Shown: positions 18,779 through 28,074 of the stretch, one piece after another
How positions within the stretch are numbered: position 1 is the first letter of the stretch
Layout of the letters: the number at the start of each line of letters is the position of its first letter
From: Thalassotalea sp.
GTDB taxonomy: Bacteria; Pseudomonadota; Gammaproteobacteria; Enterobacterales; Alteromonadaceae
NCBI GenBank assembly: GCA_029237915.1
Contig: JAQWHD010000044.1
Span: 1 to 64,000, forward strand
Direction: 5' to 3'
DNA length: 64,000 nt
Program-made: the position numbers and the translations under genes
Notes under the pieces: model-generated
Told to the model about the DNA's origin: nothing
Database searches by the model: none
What the model saw: only the letters and a program-made list of their open reading frames with translations

Positions 18779-19786
18779 ATGGCCACAATTTATGAAGTTT
18801 CTAAACTCGCTGGGGTATCGTTAGCGACAGTTTCTAGGGTCATGAATAATAATGCTAAAGTGAGCGATAAAACCCGCTCAAAAGTATTAGATGCAATGAC
18901 TCAATTAGGTTACCGACCTAATTCTATTGCGCAGTCATTAGCTTCAAATGTCACTAATAGTGTTGGCGTGTTAGTTTCAGAATTACATGGTGGCTTCTTC
19001 GGTTTGGTAATGAACGGGATTGAAAGCGAATTGCGCTTAGCCAATAAGCACATCATTATCACCACAGGCCATAGTGATGAAGGACAAGAAAAGTCAGCAA
19101 TCGATTTTTTAATTGGCCGTAAATGCGACGCCTTAATCTTGTTAGTTGACTCTGTAAGTGATGAAGAGCTGATCAAGATATCAAAAGCTATTCCTACTGT
19201 GTTAATTAACAGAAAGGTCGACACTCTTGCCGAACGCTGTATTAGTTTGGACAATGAATATGGCGGATATTTGGCCACTAAACATCTATTAGAGCAAGGC
19301 CATACAGACATTGCCTATGTTGCTGGACCCGATTGGAAAGTTGACTCCCATGACCGTTTTGTGGGCCATCAAAAGGCATTACAAGAACATAACATAACTT
19401 TTAATGAGGCTCTTTATTATCAAGGTGATTTTAATGAAAATAGTGGCTATGAAAGTTTCAACAAATTAAAATCTCGCGGTATAAATTTTAGCGCAATAGC
19501 TTTTGGTAATGATGAGATGGCATCGGGTGCGATGAAAGCCGCTCGTGAAAATGGTTTAATATTACCTAAAGATTTATCCATTATTGGCTTTGATAACAAT
19601 ATGTTTGCCAGTTACCTTTACCCTGAATTAACCACTATTGATAATAGTGCATATCAAATGGGTAAAATGGCAACCGACATCATATTAAAAGATGTTTACA
19701 AGCAAAAGAATCTTAATATATCAAAGATAATTAATGTTTTTGAGCCAAAACTGGTTTGCCGAAATTCAGTAACCCCTAACGCCTAA
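18779..19786 (+). CDS. LacI-family transcriptional regulator of the carbohydrate island
   Basis: A 335-residue repressor. Residues 1-60 are a LacI helix-turn-helix with hinge (ATIYEVSKLAGVSLATVSRV, then YRPNSIAQSLA), and residues 60-335 are a periplasmic-binding-protein-like sugar-sensing domain (SVGVLVSELHGGFFG, FGNDEMASGAMKAARENG, IIGFDNN, PELTTID). Encoded third in the GH1 operon, so it would control its own synthesis. The 14-bp palindromes at 3453, 15708 and 24917 match the form of LacI-family sites, and it is the only LacI-type gene in the window; the assignment is inference. The effector is probably a small sugar or sugar acid. Confidence 0.92.
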   Translation: MATIYEVSKLAGVSLATVSRVMNNNAKVSDKTRSKVLDAMTQLGYRPNSIAQSLASNVTNSVGVLVSELHGGFFGLVMNGIESELRLANKHIIITTGHSDEGQEKSAIDFLIGRKCDALILLVDSVSDEELIKISKAIPTVLINRKVDTLAERCISLDNEYGGYLATKHLLEQGHTDIAYVAGPDWKVDSHDRFVGHQKALQEHNITFNEALYYQGDFNENSGYESFNKLKSRGINFSAIAFGNDEMASGAMKAARENGLILPKDLSIIGFDNNMFASYLYPELTTIDNSAYQMGKMATDIILKDVYKQKNLNISKIINVFEPKLVCRNSVTPNA

Positions 19787-19827
19787 TAATTAATTCCAAG
19801 GCGTTACTGACTCAGCTCAGAGTATAG

Positions 19828-20604
19828 TTACTTAACTAACTTTATTTTCCCAAATACACTCGCATCTATATAACCTAAGTTTTTATCTCCATTAACTGGG
19901 GTTATTTTTTGCGAGCCGATAAAGTGCTCACGTTCAATACTGGTATCGTTATCGCAATACGCCAACATAAAGCCCATGGTTTTATCTGCTGTAAGTTTTA
20001 GTGGAATATTCGCAGGATTTTGTGCCGGTAGTTTAAAACTATCATCAAAAATTTTGATCGCCAATTCCCAATAAACTTTATGTGGAGCTGCCGAGTCTCT
20101 TTTCCAAACACTGTTCACATGATCATTTAACAAGATAAAATTCGTACTGCCATCCGCATTATTTGGACCAATATCGGCTACTTGATTATCAAGAGCAACA
20201 TGATACGCGAAGGCATTAAAATTGAACTGATGATTACCACCAGAAGCGTTTTCATCTAGGAATATTTCTAAGCAGTCATCATCCCAATATCTGTCTAATG
20301 GGTCGGCAATTTTATCAACTAACACATCGTCAGTAATCTCAGCTAAAAGATATAAATAGTCTTGGTCCCAGAGTAATTTAAAGCGACCTGAAAAGTCTTC
20401 TTTGCTTGGGTACTCACCAATCATATGTTGATCGATAGGCAACCAATTACTAGCATCCCATGCACTCTCATTTGCCATGCCGTCAACAGTGATTGCATTA
20501 GTAGCCGGTTTAACCGATATAGTATCCCCATTTGCATAAGCTATGTTTGATGAAAGTAAAACTAGCGGGATTAATGTTGATAATATGCATTTACTAAAGA
20601 ACAT
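19828..20604 (-). CDS. Secreted CBM9-like (DOMON-fold) carbohydrate-binding protein
   Basis: A 258-residue protein with a cleavable signal peptide (residues 1-24, ending SNIAYA) and a single family 9 carbohydrate-binding-like domain: AITVDGMANESAWD at the start, WDQDYLYLLAEITDD, DDDCLEIFLDENASGG and VYWELAIKIF. No enzyme domain is present. It is the last gene of the operon with the second GPH transporter and the GH94-kinase fusion, five bases after the fusion gene. A periplasmic or surface binder of the same oligosaccharide is the simplest role. Heme-binding DOMON proteins share this fold; I cannot tell them apart here. Confidence 0.8.
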   Translation of the reverse strand: MFFSKCILSTLIPLVLLSSNIAYANGDTISVKPATNAITVDGMANESAWDASNWLPIDQHMIGEYPSKEDFSGRFKLLWDQDYLYLLAEITDDVLVDKIADPLDRYWDDDCLEIFLDENASGGNHQFNFNAFAYHVALDNQVADIGPNNADGSTNFILLNDHVNSVWKRDSAAPHKVYWELAIKIFDDSFKLPAQNPANIPLKLTADKTMGFMLAYCDNDTSIEREHFIGSQKITPVNGDKNLGYIDASVFGKIKLVK

Positions 20605-20609
20605 TGTGA

Positions 20610-23519
20610 TTATTTTCCTTTTGCAGCTGTATTAGAGATTACAGCTAATATTTGCTGACAAAGAGTATCAGGTGTTTGACTCGCATTAAATGTTAACACC
20701 CCAACCTCATGTTCAGGTGATTGTAAGCTATCAAATTGGCTTGCCAATAACTTAGGATTAAAAAAGTGTGAGTTTCGCTCTGCCAATCTTGCTGCAATAA
20801 CACTCTGCTCAGCTTTTAAATAGATAAATTGACAATTAAAACCTAGGTGTTTAAATTTTTCTCGGTGGTCTGCGCGTAAACCGGAATAAGCCAAAACACA
20901 GTGTTTGCCTTCGTTGTATTGCTCTTTTAGAGCAGTACAAATTGACTCAATCCACGGCAACCTTTGCTCATCAGTTAAAGCAATACCTTGCTGCATAAAC
21001 ATTTTTGCTTGTTGAGAATGAAAATCATCTGCTTCGATGTATGTATAATTTAATTTATGACTTATGGTTTTTGCAGCCGTTGTTTTTCCGCAGCCACTAA
21101 CTCCCATAATGATGAGCAGGTTTTTATCACACGACTTGTTTACATCCGAAACATCAGGGATAGAAACGCAAACCGAATAGACTTTGTTTTTCTCAATATT
21201 ATCAATAATATTACTCGCTAGTACTTGTCCATCCACAGATATGGTTAATTCAGTTACCTTTGCTGTTTTACTATATTCAACATTAAATGTTGCGCCACCA
21301 TATTGACGAGTTACCGATAAGCTTTGCCAATCATTTGGCAATTGAGGTGTGATCTGTAATGCACCACGCTGCCCTTGTAAACCTGCCATACCTTCAATTA
21401 TGCATCGATATACCCAAGACACTGTACCAGTATTAAAAAGCTGACTTGAGCGCCCTGCTCGGTCTGGGTGCTGATAGTATGCACCGCGATAGTAATTAGG
21501 AATAAAGTTAGGCAATTGACCTCGCTTAAGTAAATCATCATCAGGCAGCATTTTACGTAATACTTGATAAGCGCGTTCTCCCTCACCTATCTGGTACAAA
21601 CTATAAGCATAAAATACGGCAGCATGGTTATATATCGAACCATTTTCAGCTGTGCCAGGGAATTTTTGGGTGACACGTCCTACATCTTCACGCATTTTAG
21701 TATAACTTGGTGCCAGCATCATGGTGCCAAAGGGCGTATCAAGCTGTTGCTCGATTTGGGCTAATATTTCAATTTTTTGTGACTTGCTTGCTGCACCTGA
21801 TAGTAATGACCAAGACTGTGGGTTTAAAAATATTCGACCTTCTAAATCAGCGCTAATACCAAAACTGACATTATCATCGGTAATGCCACGGCTATACCAT
21901 CGCCCATCCCAGCAATGTTGATTAACAGCTGCATTTAATTTTTCAGCTGCCTTTGAATACCTAGAACTACAATCTAATTGATAAATATCACAAATTTTAA
22001 GCCAACAATTTATCCCATATGCACTTGCTAAAGTAAGCCAAGTGGAAACTCCTTTACCTTTATAGCCCACCATATTCATTGGATCGCACCAATCACCTTG
22101 AGCAATATAACTTAACCCTCGTTCATCACATGCACTAATGAGCCAATCAAGCGCTAATTCTATATGATCTTTAAGGCTGGCAACTTTTTCACTGTCGGCA
22201 AAGGTGATAATTTCATTTAAAAGATCAACGTCATTGGTTTCATCTAAATATGCTTGTAAACAAATAGGTAACCATACGCAATGATCAGTATGAGGTACTT
22301 GGTTTATATATTTTAACCTTGCCTCAGGATGAATTAAAACACCATCAGGCATAGAGCCATTTATACTTTGCTGACTCAATGCGGTGATAAAGGCAGCTCT
22401 TGCTTTAGCAGGGTTTATATAACTCATTCCTAAAGCATCTTGTAAATAATTACGAGTTTGTGGGTCGGTAGTTAAGCGGTTAACATCGCCATGATAATAA
22501 ACTTGTCTTGGTAGCCAATGATTAACGTATTCGTCGAATATGGTGTCCTTCGATTTTATTTTTAAAACACCTTGTCCTTGAGCTATATAGTCATTATAGG
22601 TACTACATTGAGAACCAAATTCATCTTTATCAAAATACCTTTGTTTGATCTTAACAACTTGCACATTATCTTTGGCCGGGCCAAATAGAAAGCGGTAGCT
22701 TTTACTACCACCTGCAGGGATACTTTCTCGATATTGCATCACTGCAGCTGGGACTTCGTAAAGTGCATCCATGTTATCGAGAGAGTCACAATTAACGCCA
22801 TCAGGGTTAGCAATACTGCCCTCGCCTTCAAATGATTTTTGGTTACAACACCAAGCATCAGGCGATATTTCCGCGATAAAATACGTTTTATCATTTAGTT
22901 CGTTGCGTTGAAAATACTCTTCTACTTTTTGATAAGGCGAAACGCAAGTGGCAATAATTGCATTATGCTCAGATATAAAATCAGCAGATTGATTCATCCA
23001 AGACATATAGCCAATAGTGAAGTAGGGATAAATACTTATATTTCTTGGTTTGTCATCAAGATTAGTAACAGATAACTGCCACATCTCGATTGCATCTTTT
23101 TCTGCTAAACTAAGGGTAATATTTATTTCTAGATTTAAGTTTTGTATCCGCCATTTGATATCAGCTTGCCCAGCAGAAAATTCAAACTTTTCTAACTTAG
23201 TTTTTGTTGGTTCATAGGGAGCTGAAAATATTTCACCGGTTTCTTCATCTTTGATATAAAAAAATCTACCTGGGTGATTTTCATAATAAGCATGTTCGGG
23301 TTGCATGAAAGTTTTAGCTTCAAGGTTAGGCGCAAAAGAGTACTTACTCGGCTCTGGTTGCATAAACTGACCAACAGCATAGCCACGACAATTCATTTGC
23401 AACATCATAACTTTATTCCACAAAAAGCTTCCCGCTTCAGGCATTTTTGTTGGCGAATTTAACGTTAATCGATGTTGCTCTGTATCTACTGACAATAGCG
23501 TTTTGCTGTCAAATTTCAT
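20610..23519 (-). CDS. GH94 phosphorylase (cellobionic acid phosphorylase type) fused to a gluconokinase domain
   Basis: A 969-residue fusion. Residues 1 to about 790 are a family GH94 inverting phosphorylase: N-terminal beta domain (SFLWNKVMMLQMNCRGYA), helical barrel with the catalytic-acid motif QGDWCDPMN (Asp 476 and 479), and C-terminal ITPQLPNDW block. The GDWCD form and N-terminus resemble cellobionic acid phosphorylases, which give glucose-1-phosphate and gluconate. Residues 800-969 are a complete GntK-like kinase: P-loop MGVSGCGKTT, DDFHSQQAKMFMQQGIALTDEQRLPW, FIYLKAEQSVI and SHFFNPKLLASQFDSLQSP. The phosphorylase would thus hand gluconate to its own kinase domain to make 6-phosphogluconate. 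The reading frame is continuous through the linker. It is cytoplasmic (no signal), three bases after the GPH transporter. Alternative substrates for GH94, such as cellobiose, are not excluded. Confidence 0.85.
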   Translation of the reverse strand: MKFDSKTLLSVDTEQHRLTLNSPTKMPEAGSFLWNKVMMLQMNCRGYAVGQFMQPEPSKYSFAPNLEAKTFMQPEHAYYENHPGRFFYIKDEETGEIFSAPYEPTKTKLEKFEFSAGQADIKWRIQNLNLEINITLSLAEKDAIEMWQLSVTNLDDKPRNISIYPYFTIGYMSWMNQSADFISEHNAIIATCVSPYQKVEEYFQRNELNDKTYFIAEISPDAWCCNQKSFEGEGSIANPDGVNCDSLDNMDALYEVPAAVMQYRESIPAGGSKSYRFLFGPAKDNVQVVKIKQRYFDKDEFGSQCSTYNDYIAQGQGVLKIKSKDTIFDEYVNHWLPRQVYYHGDVNRLTTDPQTRNYLQDALGMSYINPAKARAAFITALSQQSINGSMPDGVLIHPEARLKYINQVPHTDHCVWLPICLQAYLDETNDVDLLNEIITFADSEKVASLKDHIELALDWLISACDERGLSYIAQGDWCDPMNMVGYKGKGVSTWLTLASAYGINCWLKICDIYQLDCSSRYSKAAEKLNAAVNQHCWDGRWYSRGITDDNVSFGISADLEGRIFLNPQSWSLLSGAASKSQKIEILAQIEQQLDTPFGTMMLAPSYTKMREDVGRVTQKFPGTAENGSIYNHAAVFYAYSLYQIGEGERAYQVLRKMLPDDDLLKRGQLPNFIPNYYRGAYYQHPDRAGRSSQLFNTGTVSWVYRCIIEGMAGLQGQRGALQITPQLPNDWQSLSVTRQYGGATFNVEYSKTAKVTELTISVDGQVLASNIIDNIEKNKVYSVCVSIPDVSDVNKSCDKNLLIIMGVSGCGKTTAAKTISHKLNYTYIEADDFHSQQAKMFMQQGIALTDEQRLPWIESICTALKEQYNEGKHCVLAYSGLRADHREKFKHLGFNCQFIYLKAEQSVIAARLAERNSHFFNPKLLASQFDSLQSPEHEVGVLTFNASQTPDTLCQQILAVISNTAAKGK

Positions 23520-23522
23520 TAG

Positions 23523-24908
23523 TTACGCTTCCTGCTCTTTAAGTTCATTTTGTTTTTTAAGTTCAAATTGTGCCTGTAAGCTAACAACGTCTTCATCAGC
23601 TAATGGGTACAATCGAATAATAAAAACAGAAATCAAAGCAAACACCGCAGGCAATAAAGTCATCAATAGTACAATACCATTTTGGGAGTCGAGAGATTGC
23701 GCTTGATTAGCAATATAACCAAGACTGGCGAGTACCCAGCCCATCATAGCACCGGCCAAAGCACCACCAAGTTTTTGTGCAAACGCAGCGGCAGAAAAAA
23801 TCATTGCAGTGGCTCTTCGCCCAGTTTGCCACTCAGAATAATCTGCCGTATCGGCATACATAGAAAAAACCAATGGCGATTTAGGGCCTAAACAAAAACC
23901 TATGCCGATTTGCAAACCAAAAATGAGCCACAATTGATCAGAGTCGACAAAATAAAACACCGTTGATAGCACGGTGACACAACACATTAAAATAAATAAT
24001 AACTTACGCTTGTCAAAAAACTTAGTCATTAAAGGAGTGCAGGCAGCACCGACACCTAATGACAACATATAGGCCAAACTAAAACTACCAATTAAATCTT
24101 CTCGCTCAACAAAGTATTTAAAGTAAAACGTACCTGAGCTACCTCTAAGAGTTATTGTCATCATAATGATAAGCGCTAAGCAAAATAAAATTAGCCAAGG
24201 TTTATTAGCAAATAAATCTTTTATATCTTGTTTCACAGGGGTACTTTTAGTACTTATCGGTTGGATACGCTCAGTAGTAGAGGCAAAACTGATAAAAAAT
24301 AATAGCCCAGCAACAAGGCCGTAAGTAAGCATAGTAAGTTGCCAACCCAACACTTCGTTGTCACCTCCGTACCACTGCACTAATTCAGGTGTAAGGTAAG
24401 CAACTAAGCTACCACCAGAAAATGCGCCAATAAATCTAAAGCTTGTTAATAAAGTACGTTGCTGGCTATTACCTGTAATAACACCAAGTAAAGCCCCATA
24501 AGGAACATTGATAAACGTGTAAGCTAGCATCATAAAGATGTAAGTAGCATAAGCCCAAACGAGTTTACCGCTATCGTCTAGATCGGGCACAGTAAAGGTT
24601 AAAACACCTGCGGCAACAATTGGAATTATACCCCAAAGTAAATAAGGCCTGAATTTCCCCCAGCGTGTTTTTGTTCTATCAGCCAAAGCTCCCATTAGAG
24701 GGTCAGAAAAGGCGTCAATCAAACGAGTAACTAACATCATAGTACCTACAGCCCCTGCTGATAGGCCAAAGACATCGGTATAAAAAATAAATAGGAATAC
24801 GTCAAATACTCGCCAGTAAAAATTTGAAGCTACGTCTCCACAGGCGTAGCCAACACTTTCTTTGGTGGTAAATGGTTTTATATTTTTTGTTATTATCATA
24901 GTATTCAC
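23523..24908 (-). CDS. GPH-family (MelB-like) transporter, second copy
   Basis: A 461-residue, 12-helix inner-membrane symporter of the GPH family: KESVGYACGDVASNFYW, RLIDAFSDPLMGALADRT and RWGKFRPYLLWG at the N-terminal half, YADTADYSEWQTGRRATAMI in the C-terminal half. First gene of a three-gene operon with the GH94-kinase fusion (3-base gap) and the CBM9-like protein, so its substrate is inferred to be the disaccharide or aldobionic acid that the fusion enzyme splits. It is only distantly similar to the 17221 copy, lacking its middle insert. A LacI-type operator lies 9 bases upstream of the start. Confidence 0.9.
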   Translation of the reverse strand: MNTMIITKNIKPFTTKESVGYACGDVASNFYWRVFDVFLFIFYTDVFGLSAGAVGTMMLVTRLIDAFSDPLMGALADRTKTRWGKFRPYLLWGIIPIVAAGVLTFTVPDLDDSGKLVWAYATYIFMMLAYTFINVPYGALLGVITGNSQQRTLLTSFRFIGAFSGGSLVAYLTPELVQWYGGDNEVLGWQLTMLTYGLVAGLLFFISFASTTERIQPISTKSTPVKQDIKDLFANKPWLILFCLALIIMMTITLRGSSGTFYFKYFVEREDLIGSFSLAYMLSLGVGAACTPLMTKFFDKRKLLFILMCCVTVLSTVFYFVDSDQLWLIFGLQIGIGFCLGPKSPLVFSMYADTADYSEWQTGRRATAMIFSAAAFAQKLGGALAGAMMGWVLASLGYIANQAQSLDSQNGIVLLMTLLPAVFALISVFIIRLYPLADEDVVSLQAQFELKKQNELKEQEA

Positions 24909-24916
24909 TGTGTAAA

Positions 24917-24961
24917 TGTAAGCGCTTACACTACGTTAGCAACTAACCTTAAAAAATACAA
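24917..24961 (-). promoter_or_regulatory. Promoter and LacI-type operator of the GPH/GH94-kinase/CBM9 operon
   Basis: On the minus strand TTGTAT (24961-24956), 17 bases, TAACGT (24938-24933), then the perfect palindrome TGTAAGCGCTTACA (24917-24930), identical to the operator at 3453. The operator ends 9 bases before the start codon, so binding would block transcription early. Confidence 0.75.
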
Positions 24962-24988
24962 ATAAAACCACTTTTACCTCATCTAAAA

Positions 24989-25696
24989 TTAAAAATTAAA
25001 CGTAACTCTCTGACTGACGTTCTGACTATTTTCTTTGGCTAAATATTGCGCATTTTTTGTATACCTAACTGGCAAGGCTTCAATAACATAGCGCAGTGGC
25101 GTTTGACTTTGTGCTTGCTCAAATGGATAACAAGTCACTAGCAATAAACGTTCAAAATCAGTTTGAGTTATCTCTTGCTCATTAATATTGATTACCTCTA
25201 TATTGGTAATTTTATAAGTAAATAAATTACCCTGAGTATCCTCTAGCACAATTTCCTCCGTAGGGTTCAGTTGTTGTAAAACAGAAAAGTGTGTATCTCG
25301 ATGAGCAGAAATAAGCACAGTTCCCTCTTCTCCAGGAGAAACGCTGGCATAACTTAATCCAGGAGCAAAAGCTAACGCATTACCGGAATCACCAGCAAGT
25401 ACAATTTGCTTTTCGTTAAGGCTTGGAAAACCTAACTTTAATACCGGCCAGGTATCAGCCCAAGGCCAAGGTTTTATATTTTTATTTACCTCCGTTTGTT
25501 GCCATGCTTGCTTCAACAAATACTGCGCGGCATAAGCTTTAAAGTGAATAAAAGCACTATTAGCTACTAATAACACGGCGATAATAATAAAAACTTTACG
25601 CAATTTCCCTTTAAATAAATCCTTAGTTTTATTAATTTCTGGCTTTGATTCTACCTTAGGAAATGCTTGCTCTACCGGGTTTCTAGTGTAATTCAT
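24989..25696 (-). CDS. Class GN-type (marine proteobacterial) sortase
   Basis: A 235-residue transpeptidase anchored in the inner membrane by one N-terminal helix (LRKVFIIIAVLLVANSAFI), with its catalytic domain in the periplasm. All three sortase residues are visible: His in VLISAHRDTHF, Cys in LLVTCYPF (residue 189) and Arg in TPLRYVIEA. The start at 25696 gives a 6-base spacing from GGAG; ATG 25699 and TTG 25708 are alternatives. The gene overlaps the end of its target gene by 14 bases, so the two are translated together. Gram-negative sortases of this group act on a single neighbouring target protein. Confidence 0.93.
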   Translation of the reverse strand: MNYTRNPVEQAFPKVESKPEINKTKDLFKGKLRKVFIIIAVLLVANSAFIHFKAYAAQYLLKQAWQQTEVNKNIKPWPWADTWPVLKLGFPSLNEKQIVLAGDSGNALAFAPGLSYASVSPGEEGTVLISAHRDTHFSVLQQLNPTEEIVLEDTQGNLFTYKITNIEVININEQEITQTDFERLLLVTCYPFEQAQSQTPLRYVIEALPVRYTKNAQYLAKENSQNVSQRVTFNF

Positions 25697-27896
25697 CATT
25701 TTCTCCAACAGTTTTCTTTACTAGTACAAATCTCTCTGCAAGCATATAAATCGCGGTACAAAACATTAAGATTAAGCCCACCAACAATTGCATTTTGGCA
25801 CTGGTTGCCGTTTGCGCTAACGGAATACTCTGTAAAGATCCTTTAGGCATAGCATTTGCTAGTGATTGTTGTTTTAAATATTCATTAACTCTTCTACTAG
25901 GTTGCTGTTCAACGGCAACTAAACTGGTGTATTTTGACAAGATATGATTATCTAACGCTACTGCTGTTATTGAATTAATAAGGACTTGTTTTTGCTCAGT
26001 ACTATTAGTTTTATAAAGTTTATAATTAAGCTGTTTTATTTTTTGTCTGGCCCACCATGTAGCAACTCCTGAATGTTCATTAACTTGATTAAGCTTTAAT
26101 GTTTGTTGCCACTCATTGTTAATAATATTACCTTTGACCACAACACTACCCTTATCTTTACTTGGCCAGCGTGCACTAATAATTAACGGTTCGCCCGCAT
26201 ATAAATCAGCAACGCGCTCTGGTAGTAATTCAACATTTTCACTTGGCCACTCAATGGTAATATCAGTCAATAGTGGCTGATTAATACGAGTAAACAATTC
26301 AGACATTTTACTTTTAACTTCTGACACCTTGCCGATGTAACTAAAGGTTCCTCTGCCAAGCTCAGCCGAGCGTTGCATAAAATGGCTATTAGGAGCACTA
26401 CCAATACCGACAGTATGCAGTCTTGAATTAAATAGTTTGTTGTTAATCACTCTAAATAACTCAGCTTCATTACCAACGCTGCCATCGGTGATAAACACCA
26501 CTTGACGAATAAACCCAGGTTTTGAGTGTTGCCCTAATGCAGCATTCAACGCAGGCAACATTTCAGTGCCACCATCGGCTTGCAGTTGATTTATCCAACG
26601 ACTGGTTTGCGCAACATTACTTGCCGTTGCATATTTAGATTGAGAATAAATAGTTGAATACACACTATTAAATTCAATTATGTTAAATAAATCTTGTGGC
26701 TCTAGCTGATTTATAGCGAAGTCTAATGCCTGTTTAGCCTGGCGGATAGCTTCGCCAGCCATAGAGCCAGAAGTGTCGATGATATAAATCATTTCCTTGG
26801 GCATCTTAACAACTGATGGTGGTAGTTGTGGCGGATTAAGCATAACTAACCCGTAGTCAAAACCACCTTTACTTTCTTTAAAGAAGGCACCATTAGGGAT
26901 AGACTCCGATCCAATTGACCAAGTTAATACAAAATCACGATCCATAGAAATTTTCTTACTAGCAAGCAATACCTCATCACCTTGGCGCTTAACTTGATGG
27001 TACAAACTATTGACATCAACCAAAGGCAAACCAACATTCAAATTTACTTTTATATTGGCTTGTTGTGCTAATGATTGGTGCATCTGCGGCGGCGTTATTC
27101 TTGATGCATCAACAACTCTTTTGGTATTTAGTGACCAACCATTACCTTGATTAATATTGATGCTTTCATTACTTGGCTCGATCAATTGCTTATGTAAGTC
27201 TGACTCAAACTCAACTTGCTGCTTTAACGCTAATTCAATCTGCTCCCTTGGGATATATCTAGGAGTGATCGTAAGAGGTAAACGTAAACTGAATTGATTA
27301 TTTGTGAAAGGTAAAACTTGTAAGTAACTGATCTTGATTTTTACCGTTTCACCCGGAGGAATATTTGCAATCGATGTGGTAAAAAGGTTACTTCGCTCTT
27401 GTTCGAGTAAACTTGCTTTTTTGCCTGCTAATTTTGCTTTTTGATAAATTTTCTTTGCTTGTTGACGCTCTTTAATTTCGCCAACAATAATTTGCTCACC
27501 AATTTCCATTTGCAAAGCATCAACTGCAACCCCCTCAGCTAGAGGGAAAACGTAAACCCCTTCCATCCAGTCTTTAGATGTATTTTTGAATGACTGGGTT
27601 AATGTTGTACGTGCCATTAGCCCGTTAACATCAACGATATAATCAGTATTTAACACTAAAGTGTTTTGATAGCCTTGAGTATTTTTTAAAAATAAACTGC
27701 CTGAGCTAATTTCAGATAACTCAATTTTTTGTGGTAACTGTTCACTGTTTAACTCACTGCTAACTTCATTAGGGTTGGCATATAACAAAAAACTCATTAA
27801 TAGCGACTGACCTAGCAGTAGATAGCACAGCCATGGTGCTATGGTAGTAATATACTTTCTTATCATGAAAGTTTTATAAATGGGGGTTGATGACAT
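25683..27896 (-). CDS. Marine proteobacterial sortase target protein (VIT and vWA domains)
   Basis: A 737-residue exported protein. An N-terminal membrane/signal segment is followed by a VIT domain (YVFPLAEGVAVDALQMEIG, IVGEIKERQQAKKIYQ), then a von Willebrand A domain with an intact MIDAS motif (IIDTSGSMAG, Asp 374). The C-terminus carries a sortase sorting signal: motif LAQTA at residues 693-697, a hydrophobic helix (MQLLVGLILMFCTAIYML) and a basic tail. The motif differs from the LPxTG form. The protein would be cleaved and attached or moved by the sortase encoded just after it. Start ATG 27896 has AGGAG with 7-base spacing. Function is unknown, adhesion or surface assembly being guesses from the vWA fold. 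Confidence 0.93.
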   Translation of the reverse strand: MSSTPIYKTFMIRKYITTIAPWLCYLLLGQSLLMSFLLYANPNEVSSELNSEQLPQKIELSEISSGSLFLKNTQGYQNTLVLNTDYIVDVNGLMARTTLTQSFKNTSKDWMEGVYVFPLAEGVAVDALQMEIGEQIIVGEIKERQQAKKIYQKAKLAGKKASLLEQERSNLFTTSIANIPPGETVKIKISYLQVLPFTNNQFSLRLPLTITPRYIPREQIELALKQQVEFESDLHKQLIEPSNESININQGNGWSLNTKRVVDASRITPPQMHQSLAQQANIKVNLNVGLPLVDVNSLYHQVKRQGDEVLLASKKISMDRDFVLTWSIGSESIPNGAFFKESKGGFDYGLVMLNPPQLPPSVVKMPKEMIYIIDTSGSMAGEAIRQAKQALDFAINQLEPQDLFNIIEFNSVYSTIYSQSKYATASNVAQTSRWINQLQADGGTEMLPALNAALGQHSKPGFIRQVVFITDGSVGNEAELFRVINNKLFNSRLHTVGIGSAPNSHFMQRSAELGRGTFSYIGKVSEVKSKMSELFTRINQPLLTDITIEWPSENVELLPERVADLYAGEPLIISARWPSKDKGSVVVKGNIINNEWQQTLKLNQVNEHSGVATWWARQKIKQLNYKLYKTNSTEQKQVLINSITAVALDNHILSKYTSLVAVEQQPSRRVNEYLKQQSLANAMPKGSLQSIPLAQTATSAKMQLLVGLILMFCTAIYMLAERFVLVKKTVGENDELH

Positions 27897-27975
27897 AACA
27901 ATTCTCCTTGGTTATGACATCATTAAAACCTATTAAAGTGACTATATTTATCAGCAACTCTGACAAATTCGAGAG

Positions 27976-27999
27976 CAATTGTGATCAATTATGATTGTT
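27976..27999 (-). promoter_or_regulatory. Tandem direct-repeat site upstream of the sortase target gene, candidate PdsR operator
   Basis: Two AATTRTGA half-sites exactly 10 bp apart (27977-27984 and 27987-27994), the layout used by OmpR/PhoB-family regulators, 80 bases upstream of the target gene start. The whole 24-base element recurs at 31978-32001 with 21 identical bases. The rest of the 307-base gap (27897-28203) holds a dispersed repeat copy and nothing else I can recognise. Confidence 0.6.
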
Positions 28000-28074
28000 C
28001 ACAATTTAGATAAATTAGTAGATAGGATTATTAGTTATGGTGAGATAAACGAAAAGAAATGAAAAGGCCAAGGT

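Noticed and set aside
19776-19828. Hairpin between the LacI gene and the CBM9-like gene as a terminator
   Set aside because: The short stem overlaps the LacI stop and has no T-run on either strand.
20610-23519. GH94-kinase join as an assembly artefact
   Set aside because: The frame runs through the linker without interruption, the kinase domain is complete, the flanking genes are spaced 3 and 5 bases away, and the combination makes metabolic sense.
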